DNA of 64,000 nt from Phoronis australis (lineage: Eukaryota > Phoronida > Phoronidae): positions 753,866 to 817,865 of the forward strand of contig NMRA01000027.1 of NCBI GenBank assembly GCA_002633005.1, given 5' to 3'. This document shows, piece by piece, positions 1 to 11,344 of this stretch; the first letter of the stretch is position 1, and the number at the start of each line of letters is the position of its first letter. The notes under the pieces were generated by a model. That model was not told where the DNA came from. It searched no databases and saw nothing but the letters and a program-made list of their open reading frames with translations. A program made the position numbers and the translations under genes.

Positions 1-310
1 ACTTGTATGCTGATCAGCCAGTACTTTTCTACCAAACAGTTCAGTAGCTGGTGCTGGTTCTTGGCCACATTCTATCTGCAGTAGTTACCCTACTGTGCTG
101 TTACAGAAATTTCAGTGTGTTATAGTCTCCTTTATGCTGTTATTTGGTTTTAAAATGTCTTACTGTTTGCCCAATGTTTGGTGTGGGTAATGAAAAAGTT
201 CGGGCAATGAACAATGAAAATGTCTTTACTGTACATGTTTATTGCCACAACAAAAATATATTTGGTATGGTTCTTATTGTCACTAATTCTAATCTAAATC
301 TGCTTGTACT

Positions 311-2542
311 TCATCCAGCTCTTCCTGTTGTTGTTGCTGCCCTTCTAGCTGTTGCTCTAATCTGCTGGACAGCTCCCTCTGCCTTCTTCCGCCTTGCACG
401 GTCACGGGCACTCCGAAGCCATACTCCCAGAAGTTTCACAATGGCTCCTGAATTAAATGCAGATTTATTCAAACTTCCAATAACATAAATCAATACAGTT
501 TAAATTGTAATCATATTGTGAATATGAGACCCAATGCTGGTAATAAACTAAATGTACGTTACCGAACGAACAAAAACTTCGCTTTAGTGTATGGGCCAGT
601 TTGTCCACTTATTTATGATCTATGGTCGAGTGAATGCTATCTCGGATATTGTGCTTGATTTCAAACAACAGAGGTATGGGCCATCATAAACGAAAAGTTA
701 AGATTTTAATTACTGATATCTATGTTGTACTTGAGGGTAAATAAAAAATCTGAGACATATGGCTCGTTGCATTGTTAGTAAAAATTTACCTTTCAAACAC
801 AGTCGTTTCATTTCAGTGAAACAAGTCAAGTGACCCACAAGACCTCAAATCTATGAGTCATTTTTGAAAACCTTTAGTGGACACAACTCAATGCATCCCT
901 TGGCCCAAGTGGAGCAACCCCAGCTCATTGAGAATTTTTACGCATCAATGATGCAGGCGCAGCCTGAAACTATCCCTTCATTCAAAGGAAAACTCCAGGA
1001 TTTCAGATGTTTGGGTACTACTTAATAGGATCTAAAATGAATTTTTAGATAACTTTAGCTAACTGGAAAAATAAATATTTTCCAAATTCTGAGTTTTCCC
1101 GAAAACAGTTATCATGTTACATGAGGTCACTGCCATTTTTAGTAACCAAGTCAACGTATAATGCTGTCTCCTACGTAGCCATTTAATTGAATCACTTGTC
1201 AGTTCCTGTTTGAAATTGTGTTGAACATTTCCTGAAAGCTCTTCAAGCTGTTAACAGTTTTTATATTTTGACACTGAGAATAGATCGAACCCCTAGCAGG
1301 CCTGAATAGGACTTGGTTTACCTGTGGCTGAGTTTCCGTCAGACTGTGGCTTCTTGATTTCAAAGTCTGACTGAGACACTCTCATCAAAGTCATGCATGG
1401 TTTGACTTCAAATACACCAACGTTTCACAAATTTAAACCAGAATCTCCCACAAAATGTTCACGTCATGTATCAAATTTAGATTTCGACAAATTAATTTTC
1501 TGAAGCTAGGAAGACCATAGAATTTCATTCCAGATTTTACATCGGTCTGTCATTAAATGGGTCACGTGACCAGGTATTTTTAGCAAAATTCGGCAAAAAA
1601 TGAAAGGTACATTCACAGCTGAACCAAGTTATCCATACAATGACCATTTAGATTGCAATGTCATGAAAAAAATTTCACAAAAATCACACGCTGACCACAA
1701 GTCAGATATGCATATAACTGGCATCATGATGACCATTTGGTCATTTTGCATTAGCAAAATCATACATAAATTTTATGAGAAACTGTTTTACCAGCTTATT
1801 CTTCAGTGAGAAACTTTGGCTCAGAATTTCCTCCAGTTGGTCGACCTCAGCCATAGCTTTTAGAGGAAAACTGGACAATGGCGTAGCGGTGTCGTCACCA
1901 GCAAAAGAAACTTGTTGTAAGTTTATGAGCTTCCCCAAAAGTTTCTTCTGAATTGCGAAGTCATGAACAAGCTGCTCCACGTTCACCTAGATCTGCGACA
2001 GAGTTACATCTCTCAAGCATACAAGTTAAATCATAAACATAACAATTTTCATGTTGTATAGCAAGCAATGCTATGTTTTGTAGCTAATAAAGTGACATGC
2101 TTTTCCACTCTTCAAAAATTATGTCAAATGTCGGTGACCAATGACCGCATTAACATTTTAAGTACACTAGAAGCAATTCTTTCACAAGCTACACCAAGTT
2201 AAATTCTTAAAACGTTGCTACACGAACTTTAACATACTACAATACTACTTTTGGAAAAGCGTATTGAGTTCACATCGCCAGGTCAAAAATGGCAAACTTC
2301 AAACTAAGATGAAATAAGAACGAAATTGACTATTAGCCAGAAATACACATGTGAACTCCACTTCAACCTCTGAAAACGATAAGCTGTGATCTTGCCTTAT
2401 GTCGCGATTTGATGCTTTGAAAACAACTGGCGTGTTTGGATTTGCTGGATGCTGGTGCCCCACAGGTTGGGATTTCCGTGGAGGGGAAATGGACTCCTCA
2501 TTCACAGAGTCACTAGGGCTGTACCTGGATGGTGCCTTATGT
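311..2542 (-). CDS. Probable DUF4806-type gene, three exons seen (partial)
   Basis: Three minus-strand segments look like exons of one gene. Exon A (2542 to about 2368) follows an acceptor-like TTTTAG and encodes a serine/proline-rich stretch (HKAPSRYSPSDSVNEES). Exon B (1986-1792) lies between an AG acceptor and a GTAAAA donor and encodes VNVEQLVHDF, a linker, then FPLKAMAEVDQLEEIL and KNKLVKQF. That pattern of FPLK, acidic helix and KLV resembles the start of the DUF4806 domain. Exon C (447-311) follows ATTTAATTCAG and encodes AIVKLLGVWLRSARDRARRK up to a stop, a plausible basic C-terminus. Exons A and B join in phase 0. Exons B and C do not, so at least one middle exon, and the first exons, were not found. 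Function is unknown; DUF4806 proteins are often multicopy and transposon-linked. The exon join is inference. Confidence 0.42.
448..1791. other. Probable introns of the DUF4806-like gene; nothing else recognised
   Basis: AT-rich sequence between the putative exons. No ORF with protein-like composition and no repeat shared with the rest of the window was seen. The missing middle part of the DUF4806-like domain should lie here if the gene is intact, but I could not find it. Confidence 0.3.
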
Positions 2543-3599
2543 CTAAAATTACAGGATCCAGACTTAATTTAGGGTCAAACTCTTCAACCTACTTTTGAAA
2601 GGTGATCAACCTTGTCTTAATTTAACAGTGTTTCAAGGTTATGGTAATCCCAGATAGGTAACTTCAGAAAAAGCTCAACGTTCGGTTAACTTCCAAGGAA
2701 CATTTACCTCGATCTTTCAGTACATACCTCTCCAGTGCATGTATACTACTTTTGATATTGAGAGTTATGTTATAGAAAAATTGAGATAAGTGCCTGTGGT
2801 TAATCCTGCGTTGTAGCAGTCAATTATCTGAATGCCAAATCTTAGCAATGTTAATTAATTTACACTGTTTGCATTTCAAGTCAGTAAGCTGCTTGACTCA
2901 AAGTAGTCAAAATTCATAAACGATGACTTAATTAATCAGCCGGTGTTGATTAGACATTGTTAGTTAACCAGAGTATTAGGCTATATAATTAAAATATGTA
3001 GGTGATTATCCAGAAGGTACCCATGTTTAAGAAAAATGCTTTAAAGGGTACCTTTTTCGGCATACCGGCGCGTAATGCACGTTACACAGTTAGGCCTTGG
3101 GTATATTTTTCAGCCTTTTTGGCAATAAATGGAGTAAATTGAAGTAAAGGGACCCCTCTTGAAAATGGCTGCCCGGAACCAGTTTACACTGAATAACGGA
3201 CATTACCGTTACTCAGCGATAACTCGAGTGGCAGATCTATAGCAGAGTGGCCTCTCGGTGTGAGCCTGACATCAACAGGGAAATACTGAATGGTCACAGT
3301 TTTCGTTTAGATCAGGATGACCTGTGACTGCGCGGCATTGATGGAACACCAGTCCTCCAGTTTTGATATTGCACGCTAGAGATGCGCTTGGACTACTGCC
3401 TCTTGTTTGTCACTTGTCCACTGTATCTCATGGCGTCATGCCACACCGAGTCGAAAGCTTTTTACACATCTATCAATGGGCACCCGTGCACCAACTCTTG
3501 TCTAATGCCGCTTCACCTTCTGATATCAGTCTAACGATGTGTTCGGTTCCTTCTCGCTTTTTTCTATAATCTCTGTCTCGCCGGTTAGAGTGGGCTGTG
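2543..3599. other. No recognisable gene or repeat
   Basis: Non-coding-looking sequence upstream of the DUF4806-like exons. The first exon and promoter of that gene may lie here or further right, but no start can be supported. Confidence 0.3.
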
Positions 3600-3862
3600 T
3601 TTGGTTTGGGTATCCATGCACGCTAACAGGGGGAGGGGTGGTGGTTTGGGGGGCTCGAACGAAGTGGCGAAGTGGGCAAAAAGGTCCGCCTCAGAGAAAC
3701 AAAAAGTCCGAGAAAACGAGACTAAAATCCACAGGAATTCGGCGTGACAGCACAATTCCTAGGTCTGAACGTAACACCCCGTTTTTAGTCCCCGTGTTTT
3801 TTCAGTAAAAGGTCTACAAATTGAAAAATTCGAGCCTACCTATATTTTAGGCTGGCCGGGGG
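3600..3862 (-). repeat. Dispersed repeat, inverted relative to 24945-25310
   Basis: Read on the minus strand this segment matches 24945-25310 with gaps. Shared landmarks are the run around CAGCCTA-ATATAGG, TCGAATTTTTCA, AGACCTTTTACTGAAA, GGCGGACCTTTTTG and GGCTCGTTCGAG followed by a C-rich run. It has no coding capacity and no visible terminal repeats, so its class is unknown. Both copies lie near a TTAA transposon. Confidence 0.65.
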
Positions 3863-4237
3863 TTCACTCAGTTTTATCCAATGTGTGGTTAATAGCATTG
3901 CTGACCGTCTTACTGGCATGATCGATACCGGCTGGTGGTAGACTACGTACGGAGTGGGCTCTCCGTAGCCTTAAAAAGTTTTCCGAAATGAACAGAATGC
4001 AACTGAAATCACAGAGAAGCAACTGGGTAAATATTTCTTTCAGGGGATACATTTTGAACTGTTGAATCAGACCGTAGCTTAGTTTGGTCATTTAAGACAT
4101 ACATGCAGGCACACGGATAGTGTGGAGGTTCTGGGTATCACTACCACTGTGGGTGCACTTAGCTGTCCGATGAACCTGTTGAGTTGTCTCTGGTAGAACA
4201 CTCAGAGGTCGAAACGTGCCTTTTTTCTTCCTCAGGC

Positions 4238-4663
4238 TTAAGGTATCTTATGAATTGGTCGACACCAAGTGTTACTAGTAGAATTGAGTCTTTGCTCCAC
4301 GGAGGCCTGTAAAAATTTTCCCCCGAGTTGGTCGTTCGGACAGATCCAGTGCATATCCCTGAACTGCCTCAGTGTAACACCCAGGTTTCCCCCCTTATAC
4401 ATGTAGCATTTGCTAATTTTACAGACAGTGCGCCATTCGTCCGCCAAGCTGTGTTTACAAAGAAAACACGGAAAAAACGGGACGTTGTGGCTTGCCCTGG
4501 TGTAGGCTCGCATGGCATGCAAATTACATGGCAACAAGAAATGGCATTCGCTCTCAATAACTCTCATCTCACAACAAGGGCATAATCTCTCTTCTCTTGG
4601 CACAAGGTACTGTCCCTTCATAACTATCAACAAGTGATTAGAACATTGAAATTTCGTCATCAT
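4238..4663 (-). pseudogene. Non-LTR retrotransposon ORF2 C-terminal remnant
   Basis: A 141-codon minus-strand ORF contains PREERLCPCCEMRVIESECH, then FLLPC, preceded by FQCSNHLLI. The arrangement C-x2-C, acidic linker, E-x-H-FLL-x-C is the zinc-finger-like tail that follows reverse transcriptase in many CR1/L2-type LINEs. The reverse transcriptase core is missing on both sides, so this is a truncated remnant. Short ORFs in other frames here are shadows. The LINE clade cannot be fixed from this tail alone. Confidence 0.45.
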
Positions 4664-4951
4664 TTTTCTGAGATTAACACTTTTTTAAACTTGAAACATA
4701 ATGTCCTAACATGAGAGTTGGCTTGTACTTAATGATACACGTTTAACAGCTTTCACTCAAGTAACGCTATTAATATTAACTTTAGGCTTAAAGACTTAAA
4801 AATAGTAATTATTTCGGTTATATTTCATGTGTAATATGTAACGATATATGCCTAGGGTTAGGGATTTCATTAGCGGTTTTCAAGCTCATTGTGCCTATTG
4901 CGGAGAGCCGGGTGACATTTATATGAAATTATCCTCTTACCGAACACGTTC
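4664..4951. repeat. Diverged repeat related to 7440-7610
   Basis: This non-coding stretch carries the same landmarks as the array at 7.4-8.5 kb: TTCACTCAAGTAACGCTATTAATATTA, interrupted by length changes, then TTTCATGTGTAAT, GGATTTCATTAG, GCTCATTGTGCC and TTGCGGAGAG. It ends directly at the TTAA-type transposon end. Confidence 0.4.
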
Positions 4952-4955
4952 GTAA

Positions 4956-5566
4956 AGGCGAAGGCAACCTTTTTCATGTCATTTTTAGCAAAAATGAGGT
5001 TCGTTGATTATCCCAGACATATTTTTTCACTTATTTACTGCTTTTCGTAATTTAATTAATTACTCGTCGTCTACTCCGGAAGTGACGTTTTGGGAGGGAA
5101 GAATTTCGCGCCAATAAGTTCTTTTCACATAGTGTGACTGTGAGAGTAGTCGAGTCAGTCATTGTTCTACCTCGGTTGTGATAACTTCGGTCGTCGTTTG
5201 CTTTTGCTTACGAGTCAACATGCCACGCTGTTGCTGCGTACTGGGGTGTACTCATTATCGTCTGACGTACAGAGGAAGAACTGTCCCACTTGCCCGAGTG
5301 TACCGCGACACACTCCCTCTGGAGGGTGATCTGAGCACCCAAACTGCTTAGATCCCGCCGTGTGACTCCCTTGCCACACACCTGGCACTTTCTAACTAGC
5401 TCCAATACAAGTCCACAATAAACTTATCAAACTTAGGCTCACCGATCTGTTCATTGGATGACGAACTGTCCTCTTCACTGGGTGTCGAACTGGGCCTGTA
5501 TTCACTCCCACTACTCAACATCGCTGCAGGGCTGCTTACAGGCTCTGGGCTAGAGACAACAGCACA
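4956..5566 (+). mobile_element. TTAA-type THAP DNA transposon, damaged left copy
   Basis: The left end AGGCGAAGGCAACC and about 157 bp of terminal repeat (4956-5112) match both ends of the complete element at 25367-27059. The preceding GTAA (4952-4955) looks like a mutated TTAA target. The THAP start codon is at 5220, and the protein begins CCCVLGC like the right copy. After about 50 bp the sequence switches at 5271 to the reverse complement of the right copy's 26091-26393 and runs so into the assembly gap. No matching right terminal repeat was found beyond the gap. TTAA target plus THAP suggests the Kolobok superfamily (inference). Confidence 0.75.
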
Positions 5567-6012
5567 NNNNNNNNNNNNNNNNNNNNNNNNNNNNNNNNNN
5601 NNNNNNNNNNNNNNNNNNNNNNNNNNNNNNNNNNNNNNNNNNNNNNNNNNNNNNNNNNNNNNNNNNNNNNNNNNNNNNNNNNNNNNNNNNNNNNNNNNNN
5701 NNNNNNNNNNNNNNNNNNNNNNNNNNNNNNNNNNNNNNNNNNNNNNNNNNNNNNNNNNNNNNNNNNNNNNNNNNNNNNNNNNNNNNNNNNNNNNNNNNNN
5801 NNNNNNNNNNNNNNNNNNNNNNNNNNNNNNNNNNNNNNNNNNNNNNNNNNNNNNNNNNNNNNNNNNNNNNNNNNNNNNNNNNNNNNNNNNNNNNNNNNNN
5901 NNNNNNNNNNNNNNNNNNNNNNNNNNNNNNNNNNNNNNNNNNNNNNNNNNNNNNNNNNNNNNNNNNNNNNNNNNNNNNNNNNNNNNNNNNNNNNNNNNNN
6001 NNNNNNNNNNNN
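5567..6012. other. Assembly gap (446 N)
   Basis: Run of N. The two long open frames that cross it are artefacts of untranslated N and carry no coding evidence. Confidence 0.99.
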
Positions 6013-6173
6013 CAGGCACTGGTTCGAACCTGCAGGGCCCGTTTATGTTGTCAAGAACACGCTCACGATGGTCGTTGTGCATATTGTCTGTGTCCGACGC
6101 TTCATCGTCACAAAAGATTTTCTAAAATTTCCTCGTCGTTGGAAGGCTCGTCGCTAAAGCTTTCGTAATCCAT
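6013..6173 (-). pseudogene. N-terminus of an acidic, possibly P2X7C-like transposon ORF
   Basis: Reading down from an ATG at 6173 the minus strand encodes MDYESFSDEPSNDEEIL and stops at 6108. The next frame resumes with CDDEASDTDN and reaches CRFEPVP just before the gap. An acidic start followed by an FEP motif is also seen in the minus-strand ORF of the complete element (YMFEPEY). This is therefore probably the same kind of protein with a frameshift or small intron. The cysteine-rich domain, if present, would be inside the gap. Assignment is inference. Confidence 0.3.
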
Positions 6174-6488
6174 GTTGGTTTCTGCCTTGTGTGACTGAGG
6201 TTTACCAGCCGAGTTCATTCCTACAACACAGTTGTCTTCCGGACTCGACATCACAGACGCTTATGTAACCGCCTAGTCTGTTTTCAGAATTGACTCGGCT
6301 AAGTCGGAGAAGGTCATTACTGCTGGGCTTATCTAATTAATCACGCTGTGCGGACAGTAACTAGCCCAAGGAACGGGCTCCTGCAATGCTATTCTTTGAG
6401 TTGAAAAGCAGTTGTTTTGGTGTGAAACTATGTCTTTAAGGGTTACTTGTATGTCTTCTCCTGACGATGTTGTCACAGACCTTGCGGA
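6174..6488. other. No recognisable gene
   Basis: Non-coding-looking sequence upstream of the acidic ORF. I looked for a right terminal repeat matching 26903-27059 and did not find one. Confidence 0.3.
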
Positions 6489-6643
6489 GATGTGATTTAT
6501 TGTAACCTATTTTGTCCTGGGTACGGCACGAGCTATGTTGCAGAGTAATGAAAACAAGATGAGCATTGCGAATGATGTCATTTATTATGACGTAAATAGA
6601 AAGAACTGAACAAGACTCTGCAATATGGGCATGGAAAAAACGC
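6489..6643 (+). repeat. Direct repeat, copy 1 (partner 7208-7366)
   Basis: About 155 bp shared with 7208-7366 in the same orientation. It includes CATTTATTATGACGTAAATA, then GAAAGAAC and GGGCATGGAAAAAACGCC. Spacing is about 720 bp. The pair could be short LTR-like ends of a small non-coding element or a simple tandem duplication; no coding capacity lies between. Confidence 0.7.
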
Positions 6644-6908
6644 CGCCGGCGTGTACAATGAATAGCTCTGACAGATGGAACCAAAACAAAAAAAAAATCC
6701 TGAAGGGCCTAAAGAAAAAGTACAGAACATAAAAATAAAACTTGAAAATACCTAACAGGTAACGGATGTGAGACAAAGACGCCTGGGATCGGGGGTGGGA
6801 AAAATGGACAGAACGAACGTAGGTCTTGTAGACGACGACGTTGGTGGCTGAATGAGCTAGACCACATTGAACCGAACAAAGGAAACATGGGTGACTAACC
6901 AGGTGTGC

Positions 6909-7047
6909 GTTCAGTAGACGCTAGGACCTACGCTAGGACCTAGCTAAAACCTAGTCAAAGTCACGTGTTCTTATTTAAAATACACGGCAATATCTCAAGA
7001 AATCTCGCGAAGTCTTGCTTTTTAGCGAGGTCCTAGCCCTACTGAAC
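6909..7047 (+). mobile_element. CACGTG-bearing short palindromic element, copy A
   Basis: Ends are inverted repeats (TTCAGTAG-CGCTAGG and CCTAG-CTACTGAA). The middle has TCACGTGTTCT followed by a run containing ACACGGCAATATCTC and CGCGAAGTCTTGC. Related copies occur near 10.6, 11.2 and 53.4-53.8 kb. It is non-coding and MITE-like in form. It sits between the two direct repeats at 6.5 and 7.2 kb. Confidence 0.65.
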
Positions 7048-7207
7048 GGGAGGCAGATGTCGCGTAGAGAAATGTATGAATACAAAAGTACATCCTTTTG
7101 GCTATAAATAGCGATGAGTAATGAAAAATAAACCCTAAGGGTTGATATCAAAATAAAGTGACAAATGTCAAAATAATGACGATAAATGCATTTAACAAGT
7201 TAAATTT

Positions 7208-7366
7208 AATTTATCGTAATCTATTTTGCCCGGGGTACGCCACGAGCTGCTATATTGTTATATTGTAGAGTAAGACAAGATGAGGATTGCGAATAATGTC
7301 ATTTATTATGACGTAAATAGAAAGAACTAAACAAGACTGTGCAAGATGGGCATGGAAAAAACGCCA
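7208..7366 (+). repeat. Direct repeat, copy 2 (partner 6489-6643)
   Basis: Same landmarks as copy 1, with an extra TATATTGT duplication near the middle. Divergence between the copies is clear by eye, so the duplication is not very recent. Confidence 0.7.
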
Positions 7367-7436
7367 TAATGGCAGTATAGGAATACTGACATCGCCCATC
7401 GATTTCTTCACGAAATGACCCTCTTACCGGATCGTT

Positions 7437-8460
7437 TTACAATAATGATTTTCACCAAAGTAGCGATATTAATATTAGGGTGATGAAATTAAAATGAGAA
7501 GTATTTTGCTGAATTTCATGTGTCATATAAATGTTAGGATTGTGGATTTTATTAGAGGTTTTCTGGCTCATTTTACATGTTGCGGAGAGATGATATTTAC
7601 ATGAAAAGATCCGAATACCCCGTATGTAATTGGAGGTACATTTCACTGTTATGTTTTCCACTCATTCAACTATATGAATTTTCGGGTTAAAATTCTTCAG
7701 CTGTTTCAGTGCTGATATGTCATGCCACGGAGAGGCATGGTTTACTCACCTAACGATATTTATATTACATAAGGATATGATTATGTAACTTGATGGACAT
7801 GCATTCTACCATAGTTATTATCACTGACAAGACAATAAACATTTTAGGGCTATGGGTTCTCACACCCGTACCAATTACTACGCGATTCTTTTATGCGAAG
7901 ACGGGCGATTTCGGTAGGAAATTACGCTGACATCCGTGCCCTGATGGTTTTCACTCATATGAAGATTATGAATTCAAATTGAATATCAATTTGCGCATGT
8001 CACGGAGTGGGATTTTGCTTACTAAGCAACACTCTGACCAGACATACTTAGTACTGTAATGATGTTGCTGGCTTAATGACGCTATTTATATTAGGGTCTT
8101 ATAATAGGAATATCAAAATGATTATAGTTAAGGATGACTAGTACGGTCATCATTTCCACTCAAGTACTAAGTGTGCGGATTTTACGAGTTCGTCCGGATC
8201 TTCCATTTCGCGGAAAAGTGACTTCTCACTGGAGTTGCAATTAGCACTTCACATTTTTATTCATCGTAGAACTTGTAGGGTAAAATTATGTCACCAGACT
8301 GACCAACCTGGGAGATGTGACCTTTTATATGATGGATCCTGGAGACACACTTCTCCTGCTGGTTGCAATTCATGTTCATTTTTATTCTAGAGTAACCAAT
8401 AGATTGACAAGGTGTTTTTGCTTGATGGGGGTATTGATTTTCTGAGCGAAATTATCCTCA
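7437..8460. repeat. Degenerate repeat array, unit about 300 bp
   Basis: Related landmarks recur: a TTCAC/TTTACTCA-x-TAACG or GACG followed by ATATTA near 7450, 7743 and 8075, and a (C/G)CGGAG motif near 7577, 7716, 8000 and 8206. A single diverged unit lies at 4664-4951. Periodicity is loose, so this may be nested insertions of one repeat family. No coding signal. Confidence 0.35.
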
Positions 8461-9049
8461 ATGCAAACTTCTAATTAGAAATGCCTTCTCCTTTACAGTA
8501 ACGACGGCCACATTTGCAGGGTGGTTTAATTTGAAAAGTTTTTTTAATTTCAGTAGAACCTTTCTTGTTTTTCGTTTATGTTGCTGAGAGGCATTTTTTC
8601 ATTTTAATTCCTTCTATTATATTTTTGAACTGTGATATATTTAAATGTGATTCCATTTACAAAAGAATTTTGCAGCCAAACACGCAAGAAATTGTGCGAC
8701 CGGTTTCATGACTTGGAGTTTTCCTGAATAGCTGATTTGATTTGCACCATTAGTCATTGCATTCGTTCTAATTTTCATGGTGGTTTTGTTGTTACACTTG
8801 TAATTCTTTAATATACTTTCCATCCAGTACAAATCGTTTCTTTCCGTAACTGCTGAACACGTGCACCTCCAGAATCTATCCAATGTCGTAATTCCACCGG
8901 CCAGTCAGTGACAAGATACTTACAGCAAAATGGCATGTAAATGTTCAATGAATATTTAATTCACAAACGTATTGTTCGCAAGGTATATGGTAAAATTTAT
9001 GAATACCTTTCAACTTCGTGAGAGGTTTTGAACAAATACAAATCATAAC
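8461..9049. other. No recognisable gene or repeat
   Basis: AT-rich, no protein-like ORF and no sequence shared with elsewhere in the window. Confidence 0.3.
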
Positions 9050-9208
9050 CAGGGGCGGATCCAGGATTTTTAGTTAGGGGGGCCAGGACAGAGCGTTAGC
9101 CAGGATTTTGCCCTTCAAACATTCGCACCCCCGAACTGACAAATGTAATCTTGGAGAATTTAAGGGGAGGCCATGCCCCCTTGGCCGCACCCTCTAAATC
9201 CGCCACTT
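9050..9208 (+). mobile_element. Short hAT-like non-autonomous element, copy 1
   Basis: Begins CAGGGGCGGATCCAGGATTT and ends AAATCCGCCAC. Inside are GCCAGGATTTTGCCC and GGCCATGCCCCC. The flanking 8-mers ATCATAAC and ATAATTAC agree at 6 of 8 positions, which fits the 8-bp target duplication of hAT elements. Five more copies, all non-coding, are in this window (28.6, 45.2, 47.4, 49.8, 55.3 kb). Superfamily assignment is inference from the target size and ends. Confidence 0.65.
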
Positions 9209-10589
9209 ATAATTACCTTTCACATTACGGATTTAGAACGGCCGGGTCCGTGGAATATTAATCTTTCTCGACCGCAGTAAAAGACCCAAAGCAAAAGGTG
9301 ATTGCGACCAGCAGAAATTTAGGACGAAAGTTAGTACGCTCGAAAGGACCAGATCTGACTAGCGACGAACGAAATTAGTCCGATGACGTAAGGGCAACGC
9401 GCCCTATAAGTTGTCTCGGCCACTTCACGAGAGTGCTGAGCTCTTCCCGCCGGCGCACTCACGGCTCACTACTGTCACTGTACCTCAAAGCCTATTTAAC
9501 AAAAATGTAAGCGTCAAGTGCTTATCGGGCAAAATGGAGATTCTGAGCGGTGGCGATGGGATATAGCGCTTCCTGATTTAGAAACCAGACAATACTGAGT
9601 CACGACGGACCCGTTATTCAGTAAACTGCGTATTATCGAAACTCAAACACTATTTTCCCACTCACATCTTACAATTAATACGTAACTCTCCCATTCTATC
9701 TCGACTCACATATGGAATATCTGTTTGGACATTTGGAGATTGCACAAGGTTAAAAATGTTACAAAAAGCTATACGAAATGTCAATTAATCCCCATTTCTT
9801 AGTCACACTCGACTAATTTGTAAGACTTAAGAAATATTACATTATATTGTTTAAATTTTTACTACAAATATATAAACATAATGCTCCCTAGATACTTTCA
9901 CAACATAGATTCATCCAAGAATATCGCCTACTTCGAGAACAACACCATCACAATTTCCCGGTTTTATTACTAATAATACAAACTATTGACCACCATATAC
10001 AATGCCTCTAACGCAAAGAAACAACATAAAACAGATCGTATTACCATTTGCCATATCTTTTGAACCATTGCAATTTTCCGGAATGCGATTTGAATTAGCG
10101 GTAACTCATTCCTTATTAGGTTTTTCTCTCTACTTTAAAAATATACTATAAACAAGTATGCTGAAAACTCCCATGTCACAAATTGTTACATATGTTCAAA
10201 TGCTTAGAGATTCTGTGTCAGTCATCTTCAATGCTTTCCGTGCCTGTCAGTATTTTGAAGAAATACCTCTGTGAATTCATATTGCATATACCAGTAGTAG
10301 TTATGATTGTTAACCGGCTTCTAGAGGTTTATACCTTCAAAGTTGGTTGGTAGCCAAACCAGGTTGAACAAAATGTGTTATTGAAATGACAGGAAATACG
10401 AACACAGTGATAGCAGTCATTTTTGTATTCTTGTTTGTTTTTGTGATTTTTCATATAATATTCTCTGTTTCGCATTGTTCATTTGTATCTAGTTAAATAA
10501 AAAGTTCTCTCTCAGTGAAGGAAACTGGTTCTCCTGCAACTGTTCGAAATCGCCACGCCAGTTGAAATTCACTAACCCGCCAGATGGCC
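9209..10589. other. No recognisable gene
   Basis: The first 250 bp are richer in GC with several CG dinucleotides and a TATAAG, so they could be an old LTR or promoter fragment. I found no partner copy to support this. The rest is AT-rich and featureless. Confidence 0.25.
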
Positions 10590-10709
10590 TTCAGAGTAGT
10601 TCTCTAGCTGTCTCGCTGCTATAAATATCTAATCAAAGTCACGTGTTCTCATTAGAAATACACGGCAATGTCTCGCGTAATCTCGCAAAGTCCTAACGTT
10701 ACTGAACTC
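10590..10709 (+). mobile_element. CACGTG-bearing short palindromic element, copy B
   Basis: Matches copy A through GTCACGTGTTCTCATT, ACACGGCAATGTCTCGC and the right end TCCTAACGTTACTGAAC. The left end is poorly preserved. Confidence 0.5.
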
Positions 10710-10907
10710 CTCGCTGGTTCTCTACGTGCCTAGCCAGCTGGCTACCACTTAGCGGCACGCAGGGCCCCTGATTCGGAATCAGCGAGTAGTAAACTCTACA
10801 CAGGTCTTGGGATGGACAAGCGTTCAGCGCCACCTTCAGATCTCATGCAATGCGGACGGGAGGTTTCAACTGGTATAAAAAGCGTAAACACCTTTTCTGC
10901 CATTATA

Positions 10908-10976
10908 ATGCCGGCAAATTTCCACTGCTGTGCAGTGGGATGTACCAATGCTTTACGGAAAAGGCAAAACTTTTGA
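10908..10976 (+). pseudogene. THAP-domain N-terminal fragment
   Basis: An ATG at 10908, about 30 bp after a TATA-like TATAAAA, opens a 22-codon frame: MPANFHCCAVGCTNALRKRQ, two more residues, then a stop. CCAVGCTN is the first cysteine pair of a THAP zinc finger, usually in the first ten residues as here. The downstream C-x2-H half was not found in any frame. This is therefore an exon fragment or a decayed THAP transposon gene. No terminal repeats were identified. Confidence 0.5.
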
Positions 10977-11194
10977 AATATCGATTGAAATAAATTTGTG
11001 AACTTAACCTAATCAAACAATGGCCGGAGGAGCTGACATCGAAATTTATTCCTCTACGTTTAAATTAATGATCCACTATGTGGTAATTGAATTTCTGTCC
11101 ACCAAATCTGAGTCGGGATTAATCGGAAGTCATCACTTTCGGCCTTCTCTCACTCACTCTGAAGAGTTGGCAATACGAAAAGTCTAAGAGCAGA

Positions 11195-11344
11195 GTTCAG
11201 CAGCTGTCTCTCAGCTGGAAAAATCTTGCCAACATCACGTGTTCTCTTTTAAAATGCACGGCAATATGTCACTTAATCTTGCGAAGTCTTGCTTTTTAGC
11301 GGACGAGGTCCTGGCGTAGGTCCTATAGCGGCGTTACTGAACTC
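11195..11344 (+). mobile_element. CACGTG-bearing short palindromic element, copy C
   Basis: Left end GTTCAGCAGCTG, centre CATCACGTGTTCTC and TGCACGGCAATATGTCAC, right end AGGTCCT and GCGTTACTGAAC. Same family as copies A and B. Confidence 0.6.

Noticed and set aside
5396-6125. Long open frames on both strands across the gap
   Set aside because: Most codons are N; they are not evidence of coding.
9240-9480. Solo LTR or CpG promoter
   Set aside because: GC-richer with TATAAG, but no second copy, no TG/CA ends and no target duplication could be shown.
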